A stretch of 64,000 nucleotides of DNA, from the NCBI RefSeq assembly GCF_014203895.1, contig NZ_JACHJY010000009.1, forward strand, positions 310,001 through 374,000, written 5' to 3'. This document shows positions 18,150 through 25,464 of this stretch, in pieces (the first letter of the stretch is position 1; every line of letters begins with the position of its first letter). This DNA comes from Streptomyces nymphaeiformis (lineage in GTDB: Bacteria; Actinomycetota; Actinomycetes; Streptomycetales; Streptomycetaceae). The notes under the pieces are model-generated. The model was not told the DNA's origin. It saw only the letters and a list, made by a program, of their open reading frames with translations, and did no database searches. Both the position numbers and the translations under genes were made by a program.

Positions 18150-19469
18150 GTGAACACCGAACAGTTCGAACTCCCCAGGTCACGGGAGGCGAACGAGCGC
18201 CTGCACACCCTGATCCCCGGGGGCGCGCACACCTACGCCAAGGGCGACGACCAGTACCCCGAGCACCTGGCCCCGGTCATCAGCCACGGCCGGGGCGCCC
18301 ATGTGTGGGACGTCGACGGCAACCGCTACATCGAGTACGGCTCCGGCCTGCGGTCGGTCAGCCTCGGCCACGCCCACCCGCGCGTGGTGGAGGCGGCGCG
18401 GCGGGAACTGGACCGCGGCAGCAACTTCGTCCGCCCGTCGGTCCTGGAGGTCGAGGCGGCGGAACGCTTCCTGGCCACCGTGCCGACCGCGGAGATGGTG
18501 AAGTTCGCGAAGAACGGCTCGGACGCCACGACGGCGGCGGTGCGCCTGGCGCGCGCGGTCACGGGCCGCGCAAGGGTGGCGCTCTGCGCGGACCACCCCT
18601 TCTTCTCCGTGGACGACTGGTTCATCGGCACGACACCGATGGCGGCGGGAATCCCGCCCACGGACCTGACGCTGAAGTTCCCGTACGGAGACCTGAAGGC
18701 CACGGAGGAGCTGCTCGCCCGGCACGGGGACGACATAGCCTGTCTGATCCTGGAACCGGCCACCCAGACGGAACCGCCGCAGGGCTACCTGGCGGGCCTC
18801 CGTGAACTGGCGGACAGACACGGCTGCGTCCTGATCTTCGACGAGATGATCACCGGCTTCCGCTGGTCCGAGGCGGGCGCGCAGGGCCTGTACGGCGTGG
18901 TCCCGGACCTCTCGACGTTCGGCAAGGCGCTGGGCAACGGCTTCGCGGTCTCGGCACTGGCGGGCCGCCGCGACCTGATGGAACGAGGAGGCCTGCGCCA
19001 CTCGGACGACCGCGTCTTCCTCCTCTCCACCACACACGGCGCGGAGACGCACTCCCTGGCGGCGGCGATGGCGGTCCAGGCCACGTACACGGAGGAAGGC
19101 ATCACGGCCCAACTGCACGCCCTGGGCGAGCGCTTGGCGGCAGGCGTCCGTGCGGCGGCAGCGGCGACGGGCGTAGGGGACCACGTGGTCGTACGGGGCA
19201 GGCCGAGCAACCTGGTCTTCGCCACGCTCGACGAGAACGGGCAGCCGTCACAGGAGTACCGCACCCTGTTCCTGCACCGGCTGCTCGCGGGCGGGGTGCT
19301 GGCCCCGTCGTTCGTGGTGAGCAGCGCACTGACCGAGGAGGACATCGACCGCACGGTCGAGGCGGTGTCCGAGGCGTGCGCGGTGTACCGGAAGGCCCTG
19401 GACGCCGGGGACCCCACCGCCTGGCTGGCGGGCAGACCGGTGAAGCCGGTGTTCCGCCGCCGGGCATAG
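18150..19469 (+). CDS. Class III PLP aminotransferase / glutamate-1-semialdehyde aminomutase-like
   Basis: This 439-residue enzyme carries FDEMITGFRWS (PLP-binding Asp) and the Schiff-base Lys in FGKALGNGFAVSAL near residue 257. It resembles HemL but lies in a polysaccharide operon, so it more likely transaminates or isomerises a keto-sugar nucleotide than makes tetrapyrrole. The GTG at 18150 has GAGG 5 bases upstream, right after the epimerase stop. It is the last gene of the operon; the PAP2 gene on the other strand ends 3 bases later, so the two transcripts converge. Confidence 0.83.
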   Translation: MNTEQFELPRSREANERLHTLIPGGAHTYAKGDDQYPEHLAPVISHGRGAHVWDVDGNRYIEYGSGLRSVSLGHAHPRVVEAARRELDRGSNFVRPSVLEVEAAERFLATVPTAEMVKFAKNGSDATTAAVRLARAVTGRARVALCADHPFFSVDDWFIGTTPMAAGIPPTDLTLKFPYGDLKATEELLARHGDDIACLILEPATQTEPPQGYLAGLRELADRHGCVLIFDEMITGFRWSEAGAQGLYGVVPDLSTFGKALGNGFAVSALAGRRDLMERGGLRHSDDRVFLLSTTHGAETHSLAAAMAVQATYTEEGITAQLHALGERLAAGVRAAAAATGVGDHVVVRGRPSNLVFATLDENGQPSQEYRTLFLHRLLAGGVLAPSFVVSSALTEEDIDRTVEAVSEACAVYRKALDAGDPTAWLAGRPVKPVFRRRA

Positions 19470-19471
19470 GG

Positions 19472-20104
19472 TCACCGCCGGCCGTCAGCCACCCGATCGA
19501 CGCCCCAGGCGACCGCCGGTACCACCGCCACCGCGGTGCACCAGCCGCCGACGACGTCGGTCGGGTAGTGCGCACCGAGCACGACCTGCGCCCAGCCCAT
19601 GAAGGCGGCGGCGAAGAGGGTCGACACCATCACGAGCGACACCCCCACGGTCCTGCCGACCCGGAGCCCCCCGGCGACGAGCAACGCCACCACCAGGGCG
19701 AACGCCGTGAAGAAAGCGGTGTGCCCACTGGGGAACGACAGGTTGTCACCGTGAATGGTGCGCCCCACAAGGGACTTGAGCACCTTGGCCACCCCGACGG
19801 CCGTCCCGACCCCGAGCACGACGAACACCGCGGCACGGGGCCGCCGCAGGAGCAGGCAGCCCAGCACGGCGGCCCCGACGAGCAGGGGCGCTCCGACGGG
19901 CTCGCCCAGGAAGTCCATGACCTGAGCGACGTACGACCACGGCGGCGCCGCCCCGTTGACCACGGCCCACACCCGCAGGTCCACCACACTGGCCCGACTG
20001 TCCCCGGCAAAGAGAACCCCGAGCCCGAAGAGAACCACCGCACCGAAACCGGCGATCCCCGCAAGCCAAGACCGCAGCACCACAGGCGACACGACACCCC
20101 GCAC
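19472..20104 (-). CDS. PAP2 family phosphatase (integral membrane)
   Basis: The 210-residue protein has about six transmembrane helices and the PAP2 motifs FPSGHTAFF and GAHYPTDVVGG, with the catalytic His residues. It probably dephosphorylates a lipid phosphate or pyrophosphate such as undecaprenyl pyrophosphate, which would recycle the carrier used by the adjacent operon (inference). GTG 20104 is favoured because GGGGGAGGTG lies 8 bases upstream. A TTG at 20152 in the same frame would add 16 residues but has no good ribosome site. Confidence 0.82.
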   Translation of the reverse strand: MRGVVSPVVLRSWLAGIAGFGAVVLFGLGVLFAGDSRASVVDLRVWAVVNGAAPPWSYVAQVMDFLGEPVGAPLLVGAAVLGCLLLRRPRAAVFVVLGVGTAVGVAKVLKSLVGRTIHGDNLSFPSGHTAFFTAFALVVALLVAGGLRVGRTVGVSLVMVSTLFAAAFMGWAQVVLGAHYPTDVVGGWCTAVAVVPAVAWGVDRVADGRR

Positions 20105-20199
20105 CCGCGACGCACCTCCCCCTACGACGAAGCCCCTTGCCACCCTAATCAAGCGGAGCGGGCCTGATGTTGATTCTCCGCGAGCCCTAAGCTGACCGT

Positions 20200-20583
20200 A
20201 TGACGATCATCACCGTGCGCGCGGCCGGCGATTCAGCCGCCGTCGAGGCGGAACTGCAGTCCCTCGGAGCCTGGTTGGAGGACGACCGGGTGGTACGGCG
20301 GCATGTCCGCGGCGAGTTGGGAAGCTCACTTGCGCCCGTGCCCGGGCAGCAAGGCGACGGGATCGACATCCTCTCCCTCGTCCTCAGCAGCGGCCTCGGC
20401 GCCGCCTCGCTCGCCGCCGCCGTCGCCTCCTGGCGATCCACCCGCACGCCGTCGCCGACACTCGTCGTGCAGCGGCCCGACGGCACCCGCGTCGAGATCA
20501 GCGGGCACAGCCAGGAGGAGGCGGAGAAACTGATGCGCTCGCTCCTGAACGACGGCGAGGGTCCGGGGGGTTCGGCGGCTTGA
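20200..20583 (+). CDS. EACC1-like (effector-associated constant component) small protein
   Basis: The 127-residue protein has a short alpha/beta start (IITVRAAGD), a charged helix ending AWLEDDRVVRRHVRG, a hydrophobic helix (about 55-78, DILSLVLSSGLGAASLAAAV), then a strand-helix end (VEISGHSQEEAEKLMRSLL). This layout matches the EACC1 family described from predicted NTP-dependent conflict systems of multicellular bacteria, where it is encoded directly before a variable effector such as a caspase, TIR or trypsin-like protein. Here the next gene is a caspase and starts with a TTG overlapping this stop (TTGA). The hydrophobic helix could be a membrane segment. There is little ribosome-site signal before ATG 20200. 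Family call from pattern memory, not a search. Confidence 0.72.
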   Translation: MTIITVRAAGDSAAVEAELQSLGAWLEDDRVVRRHVRGELGSSLAPVPGQQGDGIDILSLVLSSGLGAASLAAAVASWRSTRTPSPTLVVQRPDGTRVEISGHSQEEAEKLMRSLLNDGEGPGGSAA

Positions 20584-22856
20584 CCGCGTTGCCCGACCCG
20601 GACGGGACCCGGGTCCTGCTGATCGGGGCGAGCGAGTTCACCTCCCTGGACGGCCTGTCGGCCGTGGCGGGCAATCTGGCCCTGCTCCGCGACCTCTTCA
20701 CGGACCTGTGGAAACTGCCGCCCGGTCACGTCACCGTGGTCGCGAACCCCTCCATCCCCCGTGACGTGTCGCGGGCGGTCCAGGAGGCCGTCGACGCGGC
20801 CACGGACACCCTGCTCGTCTACTACGCGGGTCACGGCCTGCTCGATCCCCGTACCGGGAAACTCCACCTGGCCACCGAGACGAGCGATCCCAAGTCGGTC
20901 CACGACACCGCCACGCCCTACGAGTGGATCCGCTGGCCGGTCGAGAAGAGCCCGGCCATGCGCCGGATCGTCGTCCTGGACTGCTGCTACAGCGCGCGGG
21001 CCTTCGGGGTCCAGTCGGCCGCCGCCGCGCTGGAGGTGGACGGCACCTACCTCCTCGCGGCATCCGCGGAGACGGCCGTGGCGCTCTCCCCGCCGGGCGA
21101 GCCGCTCACCGCCTTCACCGGTGAGCTGGTCACGCTGATGCAGGAGGGCATGCCGGGCGGGCCCGAGTACCTGGACCTCGACACGCTCTTCACCCGGCTC
21201 CGTACGCGACTGGTCACCCGCGACCGCCCGGAGCCGCAGCGGCTGTGCCGCAACCAGCTCGGGCAGGCGCCCTTCATCCGCAACGCCGCCTACACCCCGC
21301 CGCCCGAGCCGACACTCGTCACCGGCCCGCCCCAGGCGCCGGAGCCCCTGCGGACCGACCAGGCCATCGCCGAGATCTACACGGCCCGCAGCCTGGCCGA
21401 CACGCTCCAGGCCATCGCCGACGCTGCCGTCTCCGGATTCGGTTACGAGCTGGCCTGCGTCAACCTCGTCCGCCCCGACGGAGACCTCATCGTCGCCGCC
21501 CTGGCGGGCAACCCCGCCGCCGAGGCGCTGATCACCGGACGGGTCGGCTCCCGCGCCTCCTGGGACCGCCGGCTGCACATGGGCGAGGACTGGTCGGGGC
21601 TGCGCTTCATCCCGCACACGGAAGGCTGGGTGCTCAACGACGACGACGTACCGCAGTGGCACACCGAAGGCCCCCCGCCCGAGCACGACGACGGGTGGCA
21701 CCCCGACGACCGGCTCTTCGCACCCATGTACGCGCCGCACGGCGAGCTGGTCGGCGTGATCTCCGTCGACCGTCCGAAGGACGGCCGCCGCCCGGGCGCC
21801 CAGGCTCGCGAGGCGCTGCGCACGTACGCCTTCCACTCCGCCATCGCCATCAGCATGGCGCGTCTGCGGGCGAACATGCAGCGGGCGCTGGTGCGGCTGG
21901 ACCGCGAGCAGACGGCCCTGCGCGCCAGCGAGGAGTCGTTCCGGCAGGCCTTCGAGTACGCGCCGGCCGGCATGGCCATCGCCGAGATGGGCGGCGACAG
22001 CCACGGGCGGCTGCTGCGTGCCAACGACGCCCTGTGTCGACTGCTCGGCCGGCCCCAGTCCACCCTGCGCCGCTACTCGTTCAGCGACCTCGTCCACCCG
22101 GAGGACGTCGACGTCCTGCTCCGTACCTCCGCCGAGGGCGGCAGCGGCGAGCTGCGGCTCGGCCGCCGCGACGGCTCGTACGTCTGGGTCTCGGTGTCCA
22201 ACTCCGTCGTCGCCGACACCGCCGACGGGCCCCGGTTCCTCCTCACCCACGTCGTTGACATGGGTGAGCGGAAACAGCGCGAGTCCGAGCTGGAGCGCCG
22301 GGCGACCCTCGACGAACTCACCGGCCTTTACACGGAGTCGGAGCTACGGATCCGCCTGGCCCGCGCGTTGTGCGACACACCGGACGCGGCCCCCGGGGCG
22401 AACGATCCGTACGGCCTCGAACCGTACGCGCCCCACCGGCACCGAGGCCTGCCGATCGGCCCGGATCCCACGCTCGCCGTGCTGCACTTTGGCGTCGACG
22501 GGTTCAAGCCGTACAACGCGCGCCACGGCCGGGCTGCCGGGGACGCCGCGCTCGTGGAAATCGCCGGCCGGCTCCGGAACGAGCTGGACCGCGAGCGGAG
22601 TGGCGGGGGAGACCGGGAGCCCGCGGTCCTCGCCCGGATCCGAGGAGACGAGTTCGTCGCCCTCGTTCCGGACCTGGACAAGGCGCCCGCCGAGACGCTG
22701 GTGGCCCGACTGCGCCAAGCTCTCCGTACCGGCCCCCTGGAGGCGACCGGCATCCTGTGCTGGGCGACCTGCGGCACCACCGCCGACCAGGTGCTGGGGC
22801 GCTCGGGAGAGCTGCTCCACGGCAGGAAACTCCTGCCCGGACCCACCCGAACGTGA
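20580..22856 (+). CDS. Caspase-like peptidase fused to GAF, PAS and degenerate GGDEF domains
   Basis: The protein has 758 residues. Residues 10-235 are a caspase-fold (peptidase C14) domain with the catalytic dyad visible as LVYYAGHGLLD (His85) and VVLDCCYSAR (Cys136). Residues about 262-428 resemble a GAF sensor domain, ending in a GVISVDRPKDGRRP segment. A charged helix (430-452) leads to a PAS domain (452-565) with the S-box-like RDGSYVWVSVS. The last part (573-750) is a GGDEF domain: DELTGLYTE at 578, FGVDGFKPYN at 637, RIRGDEFVAL at 687. The first metal Asp is Gly638 and the first Gly of GGDEF is Arg688, so cyclase activity is doubtful. TTG 20580 overlaps the EACC1-like stop; GGGGGG lies about 10 bases upstream. 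No membrane segment is seen. Confidence 0.85.
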   Translation: MTALPDPDGTRVLLIGASEFTSLDGLSAVAGNLALLRDLFTDLWKLPPGHVTVVANPSIPRDVSRAVQEAVDAATDTLLVYYAGHGLLDPRTGKLHLATETSDPKSVHDTATPYEWIRWPVEKSPAMRRIVVLDCCYSARAFGVQSAAAALEVDGTYLLAASAETAVALSPPGEPLTAFTGELVTLMQEGMPGGPEYLDLDTLFTRLRTRLVTRDRPEPQRLCRNQLGQAPFIRNAAYTPPPEPTLVTGPPQAPEPLRTDQAIAEIYTARSLADTLQAIADAAVSGFGYELACVNLVRPDGDLIVAALAGNPAAEALITGRVGSRASWDRRLHMGEDWSGLRFIPHTEGWVLNDDDVPQWHTEGPPPEHDDGWHPDDRLFAPMYAPHGELVGVISVDRPKDGRRPGAQAREALRTYAFHSAIAISMARLRANMQRALVRLDREQTALRASEESFRQAFEYAPAGMAIAEMGGDSHGRLLRANDALCRLLGRPQSTLRRYSFSDLVHPEDVDVLLRTSAEGGSGELRLGRRDGSYVWVSVSNSVVADTADGPRFLLTHVVDMGERKQRESELERRATLDELTGLYTESELRIRLARALCDTPDAAPGANDPYGLEPYAPHRHRGLPIGPDPTLAVLHFGVDGFKPYNARHGRAAGDAALVEIAGRLRNELDRERSGGGDREPAVLARIRGDEFVALVPDLDKAPAETLVARLRQALRTGPLEATGILCWATCGTTADQVLGRSGELLHGRKLLPGPTRT

Positions 22857-23056
22857 CGCATGGACTTTCGTGACGGCCTGTAAGCCCTGTCTTCTTGACC
22901 ATCTGCAGACCGGGGCGTTGGCGAGCGGTCCATGGTTGTTCCGTCAGGCTTCCGCCCGAAGGCAGCCTCCAGCCAGGCGATGGAGGCTGACCGCTCCCCA
23001 CTCCGTGGCGGCAGGCCCGGTGCCGTAAAGGCAGGACCAGATCGGTCTGCACGAAG

Positions 23057-23965
23057 TCAGTCCTGTTCCCACGGTGTGGGATCTGGGCGGCGATGCCACC
23101 ACCAGCCGACCGAGGTCTGTTCAGTCGCCCCGGTCAGCTCCCTGCGAAGGCTTCCCGAGGGGTCTTCAGCCGTTGCCGCGGCAAACCGGCTGTCCAGTTC
23201 CTCCAGAGCTTCGTCAAGCAGCTCGGTGACCTCGCGAGGCAGTCGGACACCGATGCCGGCGAGCTCGTCGCGGGCTTCCAACCGTTCTCGATAGAGGTCG
23301 GCCGGATACCACCCCGATGGCGCCCACCCGGATTCCAGCTGCCTGACGGCTCGCTCCCATACGACCAGGTTGCCCTTGGCGGACCAGACGGGGCTGCCCG
23401 TGTCGGCGTCCCAGGCAAGCCGCGCCAGGCCCGAGGCTGCTTCCCGCACCTGCTCCACCGATGTCGCAAAGGCTTCGGCCACAGGAGTGTCCGGCTTCTG
23501 TTCCCGCACGATCTCGGCAAACCTCGTCACGATCGCCCGGGGCAACTGCGGCACCGGCGCCTCGACGGCGGTGACCTCGTAGAGAGGGGGTTCGTCGTCG
23601 GAGAGTTCGAGCCGGGCGCGGGTGAGAAGGCCGTCCGGCGTCACTGCCCAATAGGCGCTCGGAAGTGCTTCGGCTGCGGGGTACAGGACCGTCGTCGTGG
23701 CCGCCTTCGCAAAAGCCGCGGCAATCTCGGACTCGAGCGGCTGATCAGCCGCTTCGTCCTGGACATAAATGTCCAGCGACCACGCGATGTCACCGTGGAC
23801 CGCGCGGTGTTCGCACGAGACGGGCGCATCCCAGTTCCGGAGGTCGGGGTCGCCGTCAGGATCGGCCACCTCCACATCACCGCCCGCGATACCAAGGCTT
23901 CCGGCAAGTGCGACGCCCATGGTCTCGGGGCTGACGGCGCCGACGGTAAGGAGGTTGTACGTCAC
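23057..23965 (-). CDS. Probable immunity protein of a polymorphic toxin pair
   Basis: This 302-residue acidic protein starts at GTG 23965, which overlaps the stop of the toxin-like frame (GTGA). It has no signal peptide, membrane segment or recognised motif; it is rich in Glu, Asp, Ala and Trp and ends with a Trp-rich tail (VGWWWHRRPDPTPW). Immunity assignment rests on position (directly 3' of a polymorphic-toxin C-terminus on the same strand, translationally coupled) and on its acidic, cytosolic character. The family is not recognised. The preceding toxin frame appears broken, so this gene may be an orphan immunity gene kept for defence against related strains. Confidence 0.55.
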   Translation of the reverse strand: MTYNLLTVGAVSPETMGVALAGSLGIAGGDVEVADPDGDPDLRNWDAPVSCEHRAVHGDIAWSLDIYVQDEAADQPLESEIAAAFAKAATTTVLYPAAEALPSAYWAVTPDGLLTRARLELSDDEPPLYEVTAVEAPVPQLPRAIVTRFAEIVREQKPDTPVAEAFATSVEQVREAASGLARLAWDADTGSPVWSAKGNLVVWERAVRQLESGWAPSGWYPADLYRERLEARDELAGIGVRLPREVTELLDEALEELDSRFAAATAEDPSGSLRRELTGATEQTSVGWWWHRRPDPTPWEQD

Positions 23966-24374
23966 GGATACGTCCCGTTGTAGATGGCCAGGGCTTTCTC
24001 GACGGTGCCTGGGTCGTTGGTGAAACGCGGGTTCCTGGTCAGCTGCGGTGCGGCGCTGATGCCCCCCTTCGCCTTGGCTACCTGCTGCAGGGCTGCGTAC
24101 TCGTTTCTGCCGAGCTTCACGATGCCCGGACCGGAGTCGGGATAGACCCTTCCTGAGTCTTCGACACCGTGGGTCCGCCCGTTCACCTCGTAGCGGTCGG
24201 GTCCTTGACGTAGGTCGCCTTACCGCTGGCGATGCCGGCTGTGTCCCGGGCAACAGCGCTCTGATGGCCTCGCAGGATGACGCTGCTGCTCTCTTTCACC
24301 TCACCACCGGTCGCCCCCGAAACAGTGTGGCGCGCGTTGGGCGGTTTGAGCTGCTTGCCTGCGGCCGGCCCTTA
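23962..24374 (-). pseudogene. Frameshifted C-terminal domain of a polymorphic toxin
   Basis: Two adjacent reading frames give one continuous-looking protein. Frame A (24371 down to 24183) reads through GKQLKPPNARHTVSGATGGE and then GHQSAVARDTAGIASGKATY and ends VKDP-TATR-stop. Frame B reads DRYEVNGRTHGVEDSGRVYP and ends AIYNGTYP at 23962. A one-base change near 24194-24204 would join VKDP to DRYEVNGRTHG. An in-frame TAA at 24374-24372 cuts it off from any upstream part, so secretion and delivery domains are missing. The small Gly/Asn-rich basic domain followed by a coupled acidic gene is typical of secreted polymorphic toxins. Frame B also has a GTG at 24186 that could be used as a start. Confidence 0.5.
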
Positions 24375-24515
24375 GAGGTCCTCGACTCGGTCGAGTGTGC
24401 GGAAGCTCTTGCTCGTACAGTCCGGGTCCCGAACCTGCTTCGCCTCGATGAGCTGGCCATAACATGTGCAACGACGTCAACGTCACTCGTCGCATGGGGC
24501 TTTCGGCAAGCCATT
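24372..24515 (-). pseudogene. Fragment resembling a restriction-endonuclease-fold toxin C-terminus
   Basis: The - strand frame from 24461 to the TAA at 24374-24372 reads YGQLIEAKQVRDPDCTSKSF and ends RTLDRVEDL. The IEAK stretch fits the E-x-K half of a PD-(D/E)xK nuclease and the CTSKSFRTLD tail recalls Tox-REase-type polymorphic toxins, by memory of that family only. Upstream in the same frame lies VNGLPKAPCDE followed by two stops (TGA at 24476). It is therefore a decayed scrap, possibly from a second toxin module fused to the one that follows. Confidence 0.3.
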
Positions 24516-24536
24516 GACGTCGAGCGGGGGTAAGTC

Positions 24537-24725
24537 ATGGGGTTCGATGACGACTGGGCCACGATCGTGTCCGCGTCGCGGGACCGACAGTCGGCGGGAA
24601 CTCGGCTCAACTCGGCCGGTCCCGAAGGCGCGGGTTCGGGGTCGATGAATCTGGTCGTCACATGGGAGGCTTCTGCCCCGACAACGTGGATTCGCCCGAC
24701 GCCGAGCACCTCGCCTACTGCGTGA
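24537..24725 (+). pseudogene. N-terminal fragment of a Streptomyces toxin-cassette leader protein (MGFxDxWA type)
   Basis: From ATG 24537 the + strand reads MGFDDDWATIVSASRDRQ then TRLNSAGPEGAGSGSMNLVV. This resembles the start of WXG-like proteins that precede polymorphic-toxin genes in Streptomyces (consensus as I remember it: MGFGDEWAQ... with a Gly-rich joint and LVV). After about 40 residues the frame loses protein character; a neighbouring frame (from about 24659) is open to 24818 and reads GGFCPDNVDSPDAEHLAYCV. No intact product is likely. Confidence 0.3.
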
Positions 24726-24824
24726 AGGTGTTCTCTCACGAGTACACGCCGGGCACGACCCGGATCTACCTCCGCTCGACGATCGAGCCGGGGCTCACAC
24801 CGTCCCCTGGCTCGTAGTCGCCAT

Positions 24825-25201
24825 GCACGCGCCTTCGTTCCCGTGTGCCGCATGAGGGGCACGCTCGCGCTGAAGCTGGCGCACCACATGTACGGATCGC
24901 CGAGTACGGGTTCAGCCCACACCTGCCGGGCGAGCAACCCGGTCCGCGGGCCGCAGTCATGGACAAGCACCGACACGTCCTCAAGCGAGATGCCGGCCAC
25001 GAGGCAGGGATCGAGAACCGCAGTGCGGGGGCGGTCGATATCCCGAATCCAGCCCTGGGCGCGGGCCGCAGCGAGAACTGTCTCGGGTCCGTCGAAGCAG
25101 GCGGTGAGTCACCCGCACACTTCGAGTGCGAGGGGGAAATCGGCCACCACCTCATGAGACACGCCGGCGCGGAAGCTCTGAGCGGTCGTCCACGTCGACA
25201 T
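24825..25201 (-). pseudogene. Degenerate gene of unknown function with two frameshifts
   Basis: A start at ATG 25201 gives MSTWTTAQSFRAGVSHEVVA and ends at a TGA near 25109. The next piece in a second frame reads LTACFDGPETVLAAARAQGW, and a third frame continues IRDIDRPRTAVLDPCLVAGI then SLEDVSVLVHDCGPRTGLLA and DPYMWCASFSASVPLMRHTG. Each junction reads smoothly if one base is added or removed, which is the mark of a decayed gene. The family is not recognised; Asp/Cys/His-rich stretches suggest a small cytosolic enzyme or sensor. Confidence 0.4.
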
Positions 25202-25369
25202 GGCTGGAGTGGCAGCGGCCTTGCCAGTCCCTTGCCGCTCTTTCTCGTCTGTCTCCGGCGAGCCCAGTCGGCTGCGCCATGTACCCCTCACGCTCAGGCG
25301 GCCCGTGCACGCTCACGAACCACCCGTCCGTCGCACCCGACCTGGTGCTGAATGGCACGCGAAATCGCC

Positions 25370-25464
25370 TGACGGCCCACCAGAAAGAGCGTCATCTCAG
25401 CGTCAAGATATCGCCCGTAACGCCCACACCGCACATCAAGCCCACCCGCGAAACCGCAGGTCAG
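25370..25464 (+). repeat. Left copy of imperfect direct repeat flanking the fructan island
   Basis: The core 25387-25464 matches 45632-45709 in the same orientation at 70 of 78 positions by direct comparison, with identical ends (GAGCGTCATCTCAGCGTC and CGCGAAACCGCAGGTCAG). Weaker similarity extends left to TGACG at 25370. The right copy overlaps the stop codon of the RNA methyltransferase gene. Confidence 0.75.

Noticed and set aside
18150..19469. hemL for tetrapyrrole synthesis
   Set aside because: The gene ends a polysaccharide operon and has no heme genes nearby; a sugar-related PLP role is more likely.
19472..20152. The longer PAP2 reading from TTG 20152
   Set aside because: There is no ribosome site there, while GTG 20104 has GGGGGAGGTG 8 bases upstream.
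20580..22856. An active diguanylate cyclase
   Set aside because: The first metal Asp and the first Gly of the GGDEF motif are replaced, so activity cannot be assumed.
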